Below, one piece after another: positions 18,672 through 28,478 of a stretch of DNA of 64,000 bases. The first letter of the stretch is position 1, and every line of letters begins with the position of its first letter. The translations under genes were made by a program, and so were the position numbers. A model generated the notes under the pieces. The model was given only the letters and a program-made list of their open reading frames with translations. It was not told the origin of the DNA and searched no databases. The stretch spans positions 1 through 64,000 of the forward strand of contig NZ_JAKGAP010000042.1 in assembly GCF_021532375.1 (NCBI RefSeq), written 5' to 3'. Source of the DNA: Paenibacillus alkaliterrae. Lineage in GTDB: Bacteria; Bacillota; Bacilli; Paenibacillales; Paenibacillaceae.

Positions 18672-20268
18672 CAAAAAACCAAAGCTGACGTTATGCATGG
18701 TTGTGAGAAACGAAGAGCTTTTATTGCCGAGATGTTTGGAAAGCGTTAAGGATTTGGCGGATGAGATGATCATTGTCGATACGGGCTCCACGGACCGCAC
18801 GATCCAGATCGCTGAGCAAGCCGGGGCAATCGTCATTCAAGAGCCATGGGAACAAAATTTCTCCAAGCCCCTTAACAGGGCGCTCAGGGAAGCTAAGGGA
18901 GAATGGATTCTGCGTTTGGATGGCGACGAAGAGCTGGTTGCTGAAGATAAAGGGAAGCTGCGAAAAATAATGACCGATCCCAGGGTGGAGGGCTATATTC
19001 TTCCGATCATCAGTCTGCTTAACGATCAGAATGTTGTCGAGGAAGAGGTATCTTCATTCATCCGGCTGTATAGGAACCGGCCCGATTATGTTTATGAGGG
19101 TTTGATTCACGAACAGGTGATTCCTTCCATCTACAGAAGAGACCCGAAAGCCGTAATAAAATCGGCAGATGTGCGCATCAAACATTACGGATACCTGAAG
19201 GAAATATCCGACGCTAAAAATAAAGGAAAACGAAACCTGGAAATAACGTTGGAGGCCATTAAACGCGAACCCGACAACGGATATCTCCGTTTCTATATGG
19301 GGGTGGAGTACCGCCGTCAGAACGAAAGGAATCTTGCCGCAGTTCAGTTTGCCGAAGCGATGAGAAGGATTGATCCTAAGCTGCCGTGGGCATCGCGATG
19401 CGTTCAAGCCTATACGACAGTGTTAATGGAATTGGGGCTCTGGGAACAGGCGATGTCTATTGCAGAAGAAGGAATCCGGTTATACCCCGACTATACCGAC
19501 CTCGTTTATTTACGCGGCGTCATTCATCATCAACAAGGAAATCCTCTTGCTGCGGTTTCCGACTTTTCCAAATGCATTGCCATGGGTGATCCGGCAGGAC
19601 TGAATTATGTGGTAAGTAAAGGGATTGGCGGATATAAATCCTATTACGCGCTTGGTCTTGCCTATCGAACGCTGGGGAAAAATGAAGAGGCCGTTGCAGC
19701 CTATGAAAAATCGTACAAATTATTTCCCGCGCGTCCGGTGCCCCTTTACGATATAGCGGCTATCCAGCTCAATCAACAGCCATCGCCATGGATAGGTCAG
19801 TATCTGGAAAATATGATGTCTCAGCCGAACAAAGAGAAATACCCTGTAATTGCGGATATTTTATTAAGCCTTAGAGAGTATGAGGCCGCCGAAAAGTATA
19901 TTGCCGAGATGGCAAATCATGATCCCCATTATCAGTTTCGTTACTTGCTTGGAGGCTGTTATCGAAAACGCTGCGCCTATAAAGACGCTATCCGGGAGCT
20001 TAGCAAAGTTCCGGTCTCCAGTCCTTATTATACCGAGGCAAGACTGCACCTCTGCGCCTGTTATCAATATGAAAATGAGGCGGAAAAAGCAAAGGATGTC
20101 CTTTTGCAATTGAATGGGGATGAAAACCTGTTTGCCAGGCTTTCTCTTCTATTCCTCGAGGATTCGAAGGATATTCTTACGAGAGGGGTAAGACGTTTTC
20201 CTGAAGTCAAGTCTCTATCGAAAGAGCTGGAGAAAATAGAGGAGGCCATTTTGCATGTCGGGAAGTAG
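18664..20268 (+). CDS. GT2 family glycosyltransferase with TPR tail
   Basis: 534 residues, paralogous to its neighbours. The GT2 motifs are TLCMVVRNEELLLPRCL, IVDTGSTDRT and LRLDGDEELVAED, where the DxD is DGD. TPR units follow from about residue 200 (ALGLAYRTLGKNEEAVAAYE is a clear unit). It overlaps both adjacent genes (8 nt upstream, 14 nt downstream). Donor and acceptor are unknown. Confidence 0.85.
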   Translation: MANKKPKLTLCMVVRNEELLLPRCLESVKDLADEMIIVDTGSTDRTIQIAEQAGAIVIQEPWEQNFSKPLNRALREAKGEWILRLDGDEELVAEDKGKLRKIMTDPRVEGYILPIISLLNDQNVVEEEVSSFIRLYRNRPDYVYEGLIHEQVIPSIYRRDPKAVIKSADVRIKHYGYLKEISDAKNKGKRNLEITLEAIKREPDNGYLRFYMGVEYRRQNERNLAAVQFAEAMRRIDPKLPWASRCVQAYTTVLMELGLWEQAMSIAEEGIRLYPDYTDLVYLRGVIHHQQGNPLAAVSDFSKCIAMGDPAGLNYVVSKGIGGYKSYYALGLAYRTLGKNEEAVAAYEKSYKLFPARPVPLYDIAAIQLNQQPSPWIGQYLENMMSQPNKEKYPVIADILLSLREYEAAEKYIAEMANHDPHYQFRYLLGGCYRKRCAYKDAIRELSKVPVSSPYYTEARLHLCACYQYENEAEKAKDVLLQLNGDENLFARLSLLFLEDSKDILTRGVRRFPEVKSLSKELEKIEEAILHVGK

Positions 20269-23200
20269 AGGGCAGCGGCTAAGTTTGGTGATGATTGCCA
20301 GAGATGAGCAATTAAATATTGGGCGTGCGCTGCGCAGCGTGAAGGATATCGTAGATGAAATGATCGTTGTAGATACAGGTTCTGTCGACGATACGGTGGA
20401 AATCGCGGAAGCTTTGGGAGCCCAAGTCTTTTATTTCCCGTGGCAGAATGATTTCAGCCTGGCGAAAAATGTTGCGATCGAACACGCGACCGGCGATTGG
20501 ATGTTATTGATGGATGCGGATGACGAGCTTCATCCGGAGGACCGGCATCTCGTTAGGGAGCTGCTGCTTGAAAATGACACCGATTGTTTCTTTTTCGATA
20601 CGCTCAGTTATTTCGGAGAAGGCGGCGGCCTTTATGTTCGCATGCTTCAGCCCCGGTTGGTGAAAAACAATCCGCGGTTCCGCTTTACCGGAAAAATTCA
20701 TGAAACGTTACAGTTGAATGGCGTGAGGATTAATTATTGCGATATCCGCGTGCAGCACTATGGGTATTTGAACACGGAAGTAGAAGCAAAGAAGAAAATT
20801 TCGCGAAACCGGACTCTCCTGGAAGATGAATTGGCGCAAAATCCAACGGCGATAACCTATTTTTACCTCGGTACGGAGCATTTGCGCGCAGGGGATTACG
20901 ACCTGGCCGTTGAAACATTTGAACGTTCGCAGCAGCTCTATTTGGAAATGGGGGTTGTTCCCTCATCGGAAATGCTGAAAAAAAAGATTATCGCGTTCCA
21001 GGAATTGTGCCAATACAAACGCGTGTATGAACAATTAGAGGAAGCCATCCGTCTGTATCCCGATTATACCGACCTTTATTTTCTTCGAGCGGAAACGCTT
21101 GAGCAGGAAGGGAAAATCATCGAGGCGATTAAGGCTTATCATGCCTGCACCCAGCAGGGGGAAGCGCCCGTGACATACAGTTCCATGTGCGGAAGCGGGT
21201 CCTATACCGCCTATTATCGAATCGGATATTTGTATTCCGAAATCGGGGAGAGCGACAAGGCGCTGGAAGCCTATTTCGACGCACTGCAATGCAACACGTC
21301 TTATGTTCCCGCGGTTCATGCTATTGCTGATGAATTGGTCAAGTCGAAATCGAATGATGAAATACTAACCTTATTAGGAAGACAGTTTGATCTGAATATT
21401 CCTATTGCCAACCAGTATTTCGCCGAAGCTTTTTCGAATGCGGGTGCGTTCGATACGGCCCTTGTTTTTCTCCATCAATATGAACAGCTCAGCCCGTCTT
21501 TACCGGAAGAACTGCATCTCTTGAAAGCACAATGTTTATTTTATTCCGGTGAACTGCAGCAGGCTTACGACATGTTTAACCAGATCCCCGCAGAGAGCCG
21601 GAAATTTGTAAGGGCGTCATTTTTCAAGTGTATTTATTACTGGTTGCGCGGGGATTATGCGGAATCGTTAAACACCTTGCACCTCCTTCGTCAAGCAAAT
21701 CGATTCGCCCCTTATGAAATTGAATTATGCGAGAAAGTGAGTCGAATATTGGAAGAGAAATCGGAGTACGGCAGACCGGCTGCATGGATTTTATCCGACA
21801 AGGAGGAAGAGGCGCTTCTCGGATTAGCGGAAATTTTTGTTTATTTAGGAAAATACGAATGGATCGCAAAAATATACACCTTTATTCCAAAGCAGTGGCA
21901 GCATGAAGAAAAGCTGATCCTCTTCGCAAAGCTGCTGCTAAAGAAAGGGAATGCAACTGAAGCGGAACGCTGGGCTCGTCTGTGGGATGACCGCGGGAAT
22001 CCGAGTTTAGAATCGGCCGTCCTAATGGCAGAAATTGCTTACTCATTTGGTCGATACGATCAAGCTTGGAAGGGATACCAGGAAGTATTGCACAAATCCC
22101 CGGATCATATTATGGCGATACTCGGGTTGTCGCGAATTTCATATCAGTATTATTTGGAAACCGCTGGGCTGGATCTTCATTCTGCGACTCCTAAACCTAA
22201 TCAGGATGGAATCAGCCTCTGCATGATCGTAAAAAACGAAGAAGAGCATCTGCCTGCAGCCTTACAAAGCATATCCGGCTTGGTCGACGAAATCATTATA
22301 GTCGACACAGGTTCGGAAGACGATACCGTTATGATAGCGGAACAACATAGGGCTAAAATTTTCCGGGTGGGATGGAATGACGATTTTTCTCTCGCACGAA
22401 ACACCGCCTTGGAACAGGCAGCCTCGACATGGATTCTGGTCTTGGATGCGGACGAATGGCTGGATCCTGAATGTTGCGATCGACTGCGGGAATTGATTCA
22501 AAACTCTGATATTGACGGTTATTTCCTGACCATCAAAAGCAAGATCGACGATACGCATACGATTGTTGACCGTAGACTTTCGTTGTTTAGAAACAAGCCG
22601 GAATACCGGTATGAAGGGATTATTCATGAAAGCATTCCCTTGCAGCGATTTTGGGAACAGGGAAATCGTATTGAAACGGTTGATATTGTAATCCATCACG
22701 GTGGTTACAAAACGGAAGTCATCGAGAAAAAGCAAAAATCAAGAAGAAATATGTCCATCATTCGGAAGCAATTGCAACAACAGGAGTCGCCCCTTTATCG
22801 ATACTATTTGGGTGTGGAATTTATGCTGCAAAATCAGTGTCTTGAGGCGGCCAACCATTTTCAAGCCTCCCTATCGGACTGGACCCCGGAGCATCCCCAA
22901 TATGCCGATTGTTTAAATAAATTGGCACACAGTTATTTGGCTTTAAAGGAGTATGAAGCTTGCGAAAAAATACTGAGCGATGGAATCACCCGGTTTCCGG
23001 ATTTTACCGACCTGCACCATATATTCGCTACATGCGCCTTCGAACAGGGGCGGTGGAAGCAGGCCATCGAGCATTTTGAAGCGTGCATCGCCATGGGCCC
23101 CGCACCTTATCTTTACAGCAGCTTTGAAGGTGTGGCCACCTACCATACCTATTATGGGCTGGGGTTAGCGCACCGGGAGGCTGAACAGTGGGAGCGATCT

Positions 23201-23383
23201 ACCCATTATTTTATGTTGGCACTTGATTGCAACCCCCGATATATCCAGGCTTCCCAGCAGTTGATTCAAAACTGGAGAACCCGGTACGGCATTGCACTTC
23301 AGTACGCCAAAGAAGCGCTGCAGCTTGGCATTCAATTTCATCCGGAATCGAATCGTCTAAGAGAAAAGCTAAGCAGACTTTAA
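20255..23383 (+). CDS. Double GT2 / TPR fusion glycosyltransferase
   Basis: 1042 residues, the size of two paralogues in series. The first GT2 domain begins near residue 8 (VMIARDEQLNIGRALRSV, VVDTGSVDDT, LLMDADDELHPED) and is followed by TPR repeats. The second begins near residue 650 (GISLCMIVKNEEEHLPAAL, IVDTGSEDDT, LVLDADEWLDPE), again with TPR repeats. Both halves keep the nucleotide and DxD motifs, so both may be active, perhaps adding two sugars in sequence as in bifunctional synthases. It probably arose by tandem duplication and fusion within this operon. Confidence 0.85.
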   Translation: MSGSRGQRLSLVMIARDEQLNIGRALRSVKDIVDEMIVVDTGSVDDTVEIAEALGAQVFYFPWQNDFSLAKNVAIEHATGDWMLLMDADDELHPEDRHLVRELLLENDTDCFFFDTLSYFGEGGGLYVRMLQPRLVKNNPRFRFTGKIHETLQLNGVRINYCDIRVQHYGYLNTEVEAKKKISRNRTLLEDELAQNPTAITYFYLGTEHLRAGDYDLAVETFERSQQLYLEMGVVPSSEMLKKKIIAFQELCQYKRVYEQLEEAIRLYPDYTDLYFLRAETLEQEGKIIEAIKAYHACTQQGEAPVTYSSMCGSGSYTAYYRIGYLYSEIGESDKALEAYFDALQCNTSYVPAVHAIADELVKSKSNDEILTLLGRQFDLNIPIANQYFAEAFSNAGAFDTALVFLHQYEQLSPSLPEELHLLKAQCLFYSGELQQAYDMFNQIPAESRKFVRASFFKCIYYWLRGDYAESLNTLHLLRQANRFAPYEIELCEKVSRILEEKSEYGRPAAWILSDKEEEALLGLAEIFVYLGKYEWIAKIYTFIPKQWQHEEKLILFAKLLLKKGNATEAERWARLWDDRGNPSLESAVLMAEIAYSFGRYDQAWKGYQEVLHKSPDHIMAILGLSRISYQYYLETAGLDLHSATPKPNQDGISLCMIVKNEEEHLPAALQSISGLVDEIIIVDTGSEDDTVMIAEQHRAKIFRVGWNDDFSLARNTALEQAASTWILVLDADEWLDPECCDRLRELIQNSDIDGYFLTIKSKIDDTHTIVDRRLSLFRNKPEYRYEGIIHESIPLQRFWEQGNRIETVDIVIHHGGYKTEVIEKKQKSRRNMSIIRKQLQQQESPLYRYYLGVEFMLQNQCLEAANHFQASLSDWTPEHPQYADCLNKLAHSYLALKEYEACEKILSDGITRFPDFTDLHHIFATCAFEQGRWKQAIEHFEACIAMGPAPYLYSSFEGVATYHTYYGLGLAHREAEQWERSTHYFMLALDCNPRYIQASQQLIQNWRTRYGIALQYAKEALQLGIQFHPESNRLREKLSRL

Positions 23384-23414
23384 CCTGCAAAGCGTAAGGG
23401 AAGGAGATGTTATT

Positions 23415-24737
23415 TTGGAAATACCTTTCATGTCAGTCTGCATACCCACATACAACAGGGCGGAACGGCTTGCAGATTCCATTCGCAGCGTTCTGGAACA
23501 AAGTTTTCAAGATTTTGAACTTCTTATCGCGGATAACCATTCCTCTGACCATACGGAAGCCGTGGTTGCTTCATTTGATGACGATCGGATCCGCTTTATT
23601 GCGAATGAGTGGAACATAGGAGCCTCCGCCAATCATAATCGCTGCCTGCTTGAGGCGAAAGGGAAATATATCAAATTTCTCCACTCGGATGACATTCTGG
23701 TTACACCGGAAACATTGCAGCGTTTTTACGATGCCGCGATCAGCCAGCCGAATGCGGGAATCATTACCTGCTGCTTCACCTTTCATTTAAAGCCGCACAT
23801 TTCTCTGCCGTTCGATCTGCTGCGGCTCAAAGGCTTCAATTCCGTCAGGGAGTGCATGAACATTCACAGCTTCGGCCTTCCGAGCGAATGGATGATCAAA
23901 AGGGAGATCCTGCCTTATACAGGGCTGCTGATCGATTCGCATATTTGCGATGTCGATTTTGTAATGAAGACGGTGTATGCGTTTGACACTTTTTCTATTG
24001 CCGAGCCTCTCGTTGATCATGCTTTGCACGATGGCAGCGAAACCACATTCGCTTCCTCTTTGAATGGTTGGGAGTTTATGCGTTTTAAGGCGCTTGAACA
24101 GCTTCCCTACTATTCTTCGCTGTCTGTGGAATTGAAAAATATACTGTGCAATTACTTGCATATGACTGTGATGATAAGAGCAAAGGAAGCCATTGAGATG
24201 CGGTCTTTTCATATTGCCCTCCAAGGTGTGCTTGATTTGCTGAAAATGGATCCCCAATTGCACGACTACGAGGAAGATCGAGAGAAGGTGCTGTCCCGCT
24301 TGCTGAATCTTCTCGTACTCCGAAAAACACCCGCTGAAATTGTTGATTATATGCGCTCACAGAACGAGTGTCGAGCATATGCTCATTTGTACCAATATGG
24401 AATCGCGTTTCGACATCAGCTCTACAGTCTGGAAAAAAAATTGAAAGAATCGGGCAAACAGCTGCAGGTTCTAGGAGACGGGGGATTTGCGGGATGTTTC
24501 CTGGATGCTTTTCCAGAATTGAAACAGAGTGTCACCCGGGTTATTAAGACCGAGCAGAACGGCCAAGAATCGGATAGGTTCAAGGGAATTCCGATCTCTT
24601 CGGATCTCCAACTGGACTTCTCGGATACTTTTGCTATTCTCGCCTCCGATGTCAGCATGAGAAACCACAAGTACGCGTTGATAAAATCCGGACTGGTTGA
24701 GGGAGAACATTTCCTCCCTTTAGCGGAGCTCATCTAA
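23415..24737 (+). CDS. GT2 family glycosyltransferase
   Basis: 440 residues. The N-terminal ~230 are a standard GT2 domain of a different subfamily from the TPR proteins: MSVCIPTYNRAERLADSIRS, IADNHSSDHT and KFLHSDDIL. The C-terminal part is not recognised; it ends with a Rossmann-like LGDGGFAGCFLDAF stretch. Start is TTG at 23415 after GGAAGGAG. The stop codon shares bases with the start of the next gene. Confidence 0.83.
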   Translation: MEIPFMSVCIPTYNRAERLADSIRSVLEQSFQDFELLIADNHSSDHTEAVVASFDDDRIRFIANEWNIGASANHNRCLLEAKGKYIKFLHSDDILVTPETLQRFYDAAISQPNAGIITCCFTFHLKPHISLPFDLLRLKGFNSVRECMNIHSFGLPSEWMIKREILPYTGLLIDSHICDVDFVMKTVYAFDTFSIAEPLVDHALHDGSETTFASSLNGWEFMRFKALEQLPYYSSLSVELKNILCNYLHMTVMIRAKEAIEMRSFHIALQGVLDLLKMDPQLHDYEEDREKVLSRLLNLLVLRKTPAEIVDYMRSQNECRAYAHLYQYGIAFRHQLYSLEKKLKESGKQLQVLGDGGFAGCFLDAFPELKQSVTRVIKTEQNGQESDRFKGIPISSDLQLDFSDTFAILASDVSMRNHKYALIKSGLVEGEHFLPLAELI

Positions 24738-27439
24738 TGGCCGCATCTCATATAATCAACGTTTCCCCCGTGGATGAAGCTCATTTCGGGACCATTGCAG
24801 AAGCAGTCCATGCAGCGGAACCGGGAGATACAATTGTCGTACATCCCGGTACTTACCGGGAAAACATCGTCATTGAAAAACAAGTGAAAATCATTGGATC
24901 CGGTTCTTTGGGACAAGTGGTTTTGATCGGAACAGATTCCCACACCCTTGAGCTGAAGACCGATTTCGCGTCGATTGAAAACATGATGATCGACCATGCG
25001 GGCGGAGGGGAATGCAAGGCGGTTTATATCGCGCAGGGTTCTCCCTTATTAGAACAATGCGAGATTTCGTCGAAGGCCGGTCCTGTACTCACTATATGCG
25101 ATGCGGCGGATCCTATCATCAAACGGTGTAAAATTCATTCCGGTCACGATGCGGGAGTCCATGTGCTGAACGGCGGTCAAGGGCTGTTGGTGGATTGTGA
25201 TATCTGTTTTCACCAGTCTGCCTGTGTAGTAATCGAACGCGGCGGTAATCCCGTTTTTCGAAGATGCCGTATTTATGGGGGAGGAAATGCAGGCGTATTG
25301 GTCGTCAATCAAGGCAGAGGGAGTTTCGAGTCCTGCGATATTTATGCCAATATAAAAGCGGGACTGGCGATTTTACACGAAGGAAACCCTAATCTTTCCC
25401 ATTGCCGAATTTTCGATGGTCACGACGCGGGGGTATTTGCGACGGAATGCGGACAGGGAATATTGAAGGATTGCCAGATATACGGCAACAAAATGTTAAA
25501 TGTGGCAATTAAGAGCGGGGCCAATCCGCTATTAACACGCTGCAAAATCTTTGAGGGGAAACAGCTTGGACTGCTTATTGCGGACGCCGGTCTGGGAACG
25601 CTGGAGGATTGCGAAATCTACGGTCATGCAGGGCAAGGACTATGGATTAAAGACGGAAATCCGCATTTGGTGAATTGTATCATTCGCGACCGCAGTAACA
25701 TCCTTATCCCGCCTGCGGGCATTCCGCAATCGTCTGCCGGAATGGAAGACCGTGAGAGCTTGGCTGCGCAGCTTCAAGAGTTTGAGGGATTTGTAGCGAT
25801 GGAATCGGTAAAGCAGACGATTCTGGATTTGGTCGATTATATGGAATATGTGCAGGACCGTCAGCATTTTGGTATGAAGTCTGCCGACACTTTGTCGCTG
25901 CATTCTCTATTTATCGGCAATCCCGGAACAGGAAAAACGACAGTGGCCCGTCTGTTAGGCAAGCTTTATAAATCAATGGGGTTATTAGAAAAGGGACATG
26001 TGGTAGAAGTTGACCGCTCGGGTTTAGTCGCAGAATATGTGGGTCAAACCGCAATGAAAACAGAACGGGCGATTCAATCGGCCGTTGGCGGCGTCTTATT
26101 CATTGATGAAGCTTATACGCTCGCGAAATCCGATTCGGGACAGGATTACGGCAAGGAAGCAATCGAAGTGATTTTGAAGCGTATGGAGGATCTCTCAGGC
26201 CAATTTGTGGTCATTGCGGCGGGTTATCCTCAACAAATGCAAACCTTGATCGAAATCAATCCCGGTTTAAGGGAGAGGTTTAAGCAGACGATTTATTTCC
26301 CGGATTACACGCCGGATGAACTGCTCAGGATCGCCCGTCATATGGCTCTAGGCGAAGAATATATCCTCGATGCACATTTTGAAACGTTGCTGCACGATTA
26401 TTTTATGGACCTATACCGAACCCGGGATTTATCTTTCGGCAATGCCCGGCTGGTTCGCAACTGTTTGGAAAAGGTGAAAATAGCTCATTCCAGACGCTGC
26501 GCAAAATTGCCGAGAGACAAGCGCACAAGGGAGGTCTTGACCACCCTTTTACCCGAGGACATAACCGCTCTACGACCTTCCCTGCTGAATAAAAGGGTGT
26601 TCATTCCTATCGATGAGACCCGTTTAAACAAGGCAATACAAGAGCTTCAAAATATGGTCGGCCTTAAGAAGGTCAAACAATGTGTAAACGAACTTGTGAA
26701 GCTGAACCGGTATTATAAAGAGTCTGGCCATGAAACCGCAAAGTCTTATCCCCATTTTTTATTTCTTGGCAATCCGGGGACAGGTAAGACAACGGTAGCC
26801 CGGTTATTCAGCGAAATTTACGCGGCACTCGGAATATTATCGAAAGGTCACTTGATGGAAACATCGAGACAGCATTTTGTGGGTACGCGGGTTGGTCATA
26901 CGGAACAAAAAACGGCGAATCTTATAAGTGATTCTTTAGGCGGGGTACTGTTCATTGATGAGGCCTATACACTGAGGACCGAGGATCTGAAAGAGGATTA
27001 CGGCCAAATTGCAACTGACCTGCTTGTAAAAAAAATGGAGGATTACAGAGGCGAATTTATGGTGATTGCAGCCGGATATACGCAAAAAATGCAGCGATTT
27101 TTACAAAGCAACCCAGGACTTCAATCCCGATTTTCTAAAATTGTTTATTTCGAGGACTATGAACCAAATGAGCTGCTAGAGATAACGGAGCGATTATTCA
27201 ATCGTCACAATTACGTTTTATCTGCGGAAGCGGATGAGATTTTGTGCCGCTGCTATGAGGAAATCTATCATTCCCGGGATAGTTTCTTCGGTAACGCACG
27301 GCTGGCACGCAATATCGTAGAGGAAGCGTTGAAAAACGCACAATTGAGACATGCGGACGACTTCGCAGCCAATCATCTTTCTGAATCTGAACAGAGGATT
27401 CTAAGCAGGGATATCGCTTTTTTGCAAAAGAAAAGGTAA
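24737..27439 (+). CDS. Right-handed beta-helix fused to two CbxX/SpoVK-type AAA+ ATPase domains
   Basis: 900 residues. Residues ~1-330 are pectate-lyase-like beta-helix coils; the family-type opening IVVHPGTYRENIVIEK is followed by repeated C-x-I-x-G units. Two AAA+ modules of the CbxX/CfxQ (SpoVK) family follow. Module 1 has Walker A GNPGTGKTT near residue 394 and Walker B VLFIDEAYTLA near 451. Module 2 has the same motifs near 678 and 736. Both modules look competent for ATP hydrolysis. CbxX-type ATPases remodel or reactivate other proteins. Coupled to glycosyltransferases, it may present or unfold an acceptor, with the beta-helix binding it; that role is inference. Confidence 0.88.
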   Translation: MAASHIINVSPVDEAHFGTIAEAVHAAEPGDTIVVHPGTYRENIVIEKQVKIIGSGSLGQVVLIGTDSHTLELKTDFASIENMMIDHAGGGECKAVYIAQGSPLLEQCEISSKAGPVLTICDAADPIIKRCKIHSGHDAGVHVLNGGQGLLVDCDICFHQSACVVIERGGNPVFRRCRIYGGGNAGVLVVNQGRGSFESCDIYANIKAGLAILHEGNPNLSHCRIFDGHDAGVFATECGQGILKDCQIYGNKMLNVAIKSGANPLLTRCKIFEGKQLGLLIADAGLGTLEDCEIYGHAGQGLWIKDGNPHLVNCIIRDRSNILIPPAGIPQSSAGMEDRESLAAQLQEFEGFVAMESVKQTILDLVDYMEYVQDRQHFGMKSADTLSLHSLFIGNPGTGKTTVARLLGKLYKSMGLLEKGHVVEVDRSGLVAEYVGQTAMKTERAIQSAVGGVLFIDEAYTLAKSDSGQDYGKEAIEVILKRMEDLSGQFVVIAAGYPQQMQTLIEINPGLRERFKQTIYFPDYTPDELLRIARHMALGEEYILDAHFETLLHDYFMDLYRTRDLSFGNARLVRNCLEKVKIAHSRRCAKLPRDKRTREVLTTLLPEDITALRPSLLNKRVFIPIDETRLNKAIQELQNMVGLKKVKQCVNELVKLNRYYKESGHETAKSYPHFLFLGNPGTGKTTVARLFSEIYAALGILSKGHLMETSRQHFVGTRVGHTEQKTANLISDSLGGVLFIDEAYTLRTEDLKEDYGQIATDLLVKKMEDYRGEFMVIAAGYTQKMQRFLQSNPGLQSRFSKIVYFEDYEPNELLEITERLFNRHNYVLSAEADEILCRCYEEIYHSRDSFFGNARLARNIVEEALKNAQLRHADDFAANHLSESEQRILSRDIAFLQKKR

Positions 27440-27475
27440 GCAAAGCGAACACCATTTAACAATAGGAAGGATGAA

Positions 27476-28429
27476 ATGCGCTTGAAACCGTTAAAAATTG
27501 TTTTTGCCAATATGCTTTATGATTACGGGGATCCATCCAGAGGCTACGGGCTGGAGATGGTACTCTATGACCAGTTGCACCGCATGGGGCATCTGCTCGT
27601 CCCGTTTCATTATGATGTGCTCCTGCAGCAATTCGGGAGGGAGAAGATGAACGCGATGCTGCTCGAACTCGTTCGGAAGGAAAAGCCGGACGCGCTCTTT
27701 ACCATTCTTTCCGAGAATCAACTGGACCCGGCCACCATGGATGAAATAAGTCATCGCACCGATACGCTCACTTTTAATCTATGTGCCGACGATCATTGGA
27801 GACTCAATTATACGTTGGGATGGGCTCCGCATTTTAATTGGATGGTGACCACCTCGGCGGACGCTGTCCCTCTCTATCGGCAGAATGGTTATTCGAACGT
27901 TATCCATTCGCAATGGGGCCACAATACGGCCATTCATAAAAAAGTTGAAACGGAAAAACGTTATGATGTTTCTTTTGTAGGCATGCCTCATGGAAATCGC
28001 GTTGAGATTTTGCAGCATTTGGTGAATGCGGGGCTTCGGGTCCATGTATGGGGGAATGGCTGGTCAACGGGAAAGGTTGCTCTCGAGGAAATGGTCAGCA
28101 TCTTTAATCAAACGAAAATAAACCTTAATTTAAGCAGATGCTCGTCAGCCGATCTTCTGCAAATTAAAGCGCGGGATTTTGAGGTGCCGGCCTGCGGAGG
28201 ATTTCTGATGACAGGCTATAATCCGGAATTAAGAGCCTATTATGAATTCGGCCGGGAGATAGAGACATACCGTGACGCAGAGGAGTTAATTAGCAAAATA
28301 AACTACTACCTGATTCACGAGGAGGAAAGGGAACGAATTGCCGCAGCGGGCTGCAAGCGAGCGCGGGAGAAGCATTCTTACGTACAGCGATTCGAAAACA
28401 TTTTCAAGCAAATGGGTTTAACAGATTAA
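27476..28429 (+). CDS. CgeB-like glycosyltransferase
   Basis: 317 residues resembling the CgeB/DUF3880 type of GT-B glycosyltransferase associated with spore maturation. Signals are the N-terminal KIVFANMLYDYGDPSRGYG and the C-terminal KARDFEVPACGGFLMTGYN, followed by an EIETYRDAEELISKI helix typical of group 1 transferases. The ATG has an AGGAAGG site. It is the last gene of the glycosylation operon. CgeB of B. subtilis is made under SigK/GerE control and affects the spore crust, which hints at a spore-surface role for the whole operon. Confidence 0.8.
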   Translation: MRLKPLKIVFANMLYDYGDPSRGYGLEMVLYDQLHRMGHLLVPFHYDVLLQQFGREKMNAMLLELVRKEKPDALFTILSENQLDPATMDEISHRTDTLTFNLCADDHWRLNYTLGWAPHFNWMVTTSADAVPLYRQNGYSNVIHSQWGHNTAIHKKVETEKRYDVSFVGMPHGNRVEILQHLVNAGLRVHVWGNGWSTGKVALEEMVSIFNQTKINLNLSRCSSADLLQIKARDFEVPACGGFLMTGYNPELRAYYEFGREIETYRDAEELISKINYYLIHEEERERIAAAGCKRAREKHSYVQRFENIFKQMGLTD

Positions 28430-28433
28430 AAAA

Positions 28434-28478
28434 GGCCCGGCTCACTAAAGTTCTGTCATGAACGAGATCGGGCCTTCT
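28434..28478. terminator. Bidirectional terminator between convergent genes
   Basis: GGCCCGGCTC at 28434-28443 pairs with GAGATCGGGCC at 28464-28474 (one bulge). T-rich sequence follows on the plus strand and an A-run precedes it, giving a T-run on the minus strand. Confidence 0.75.
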
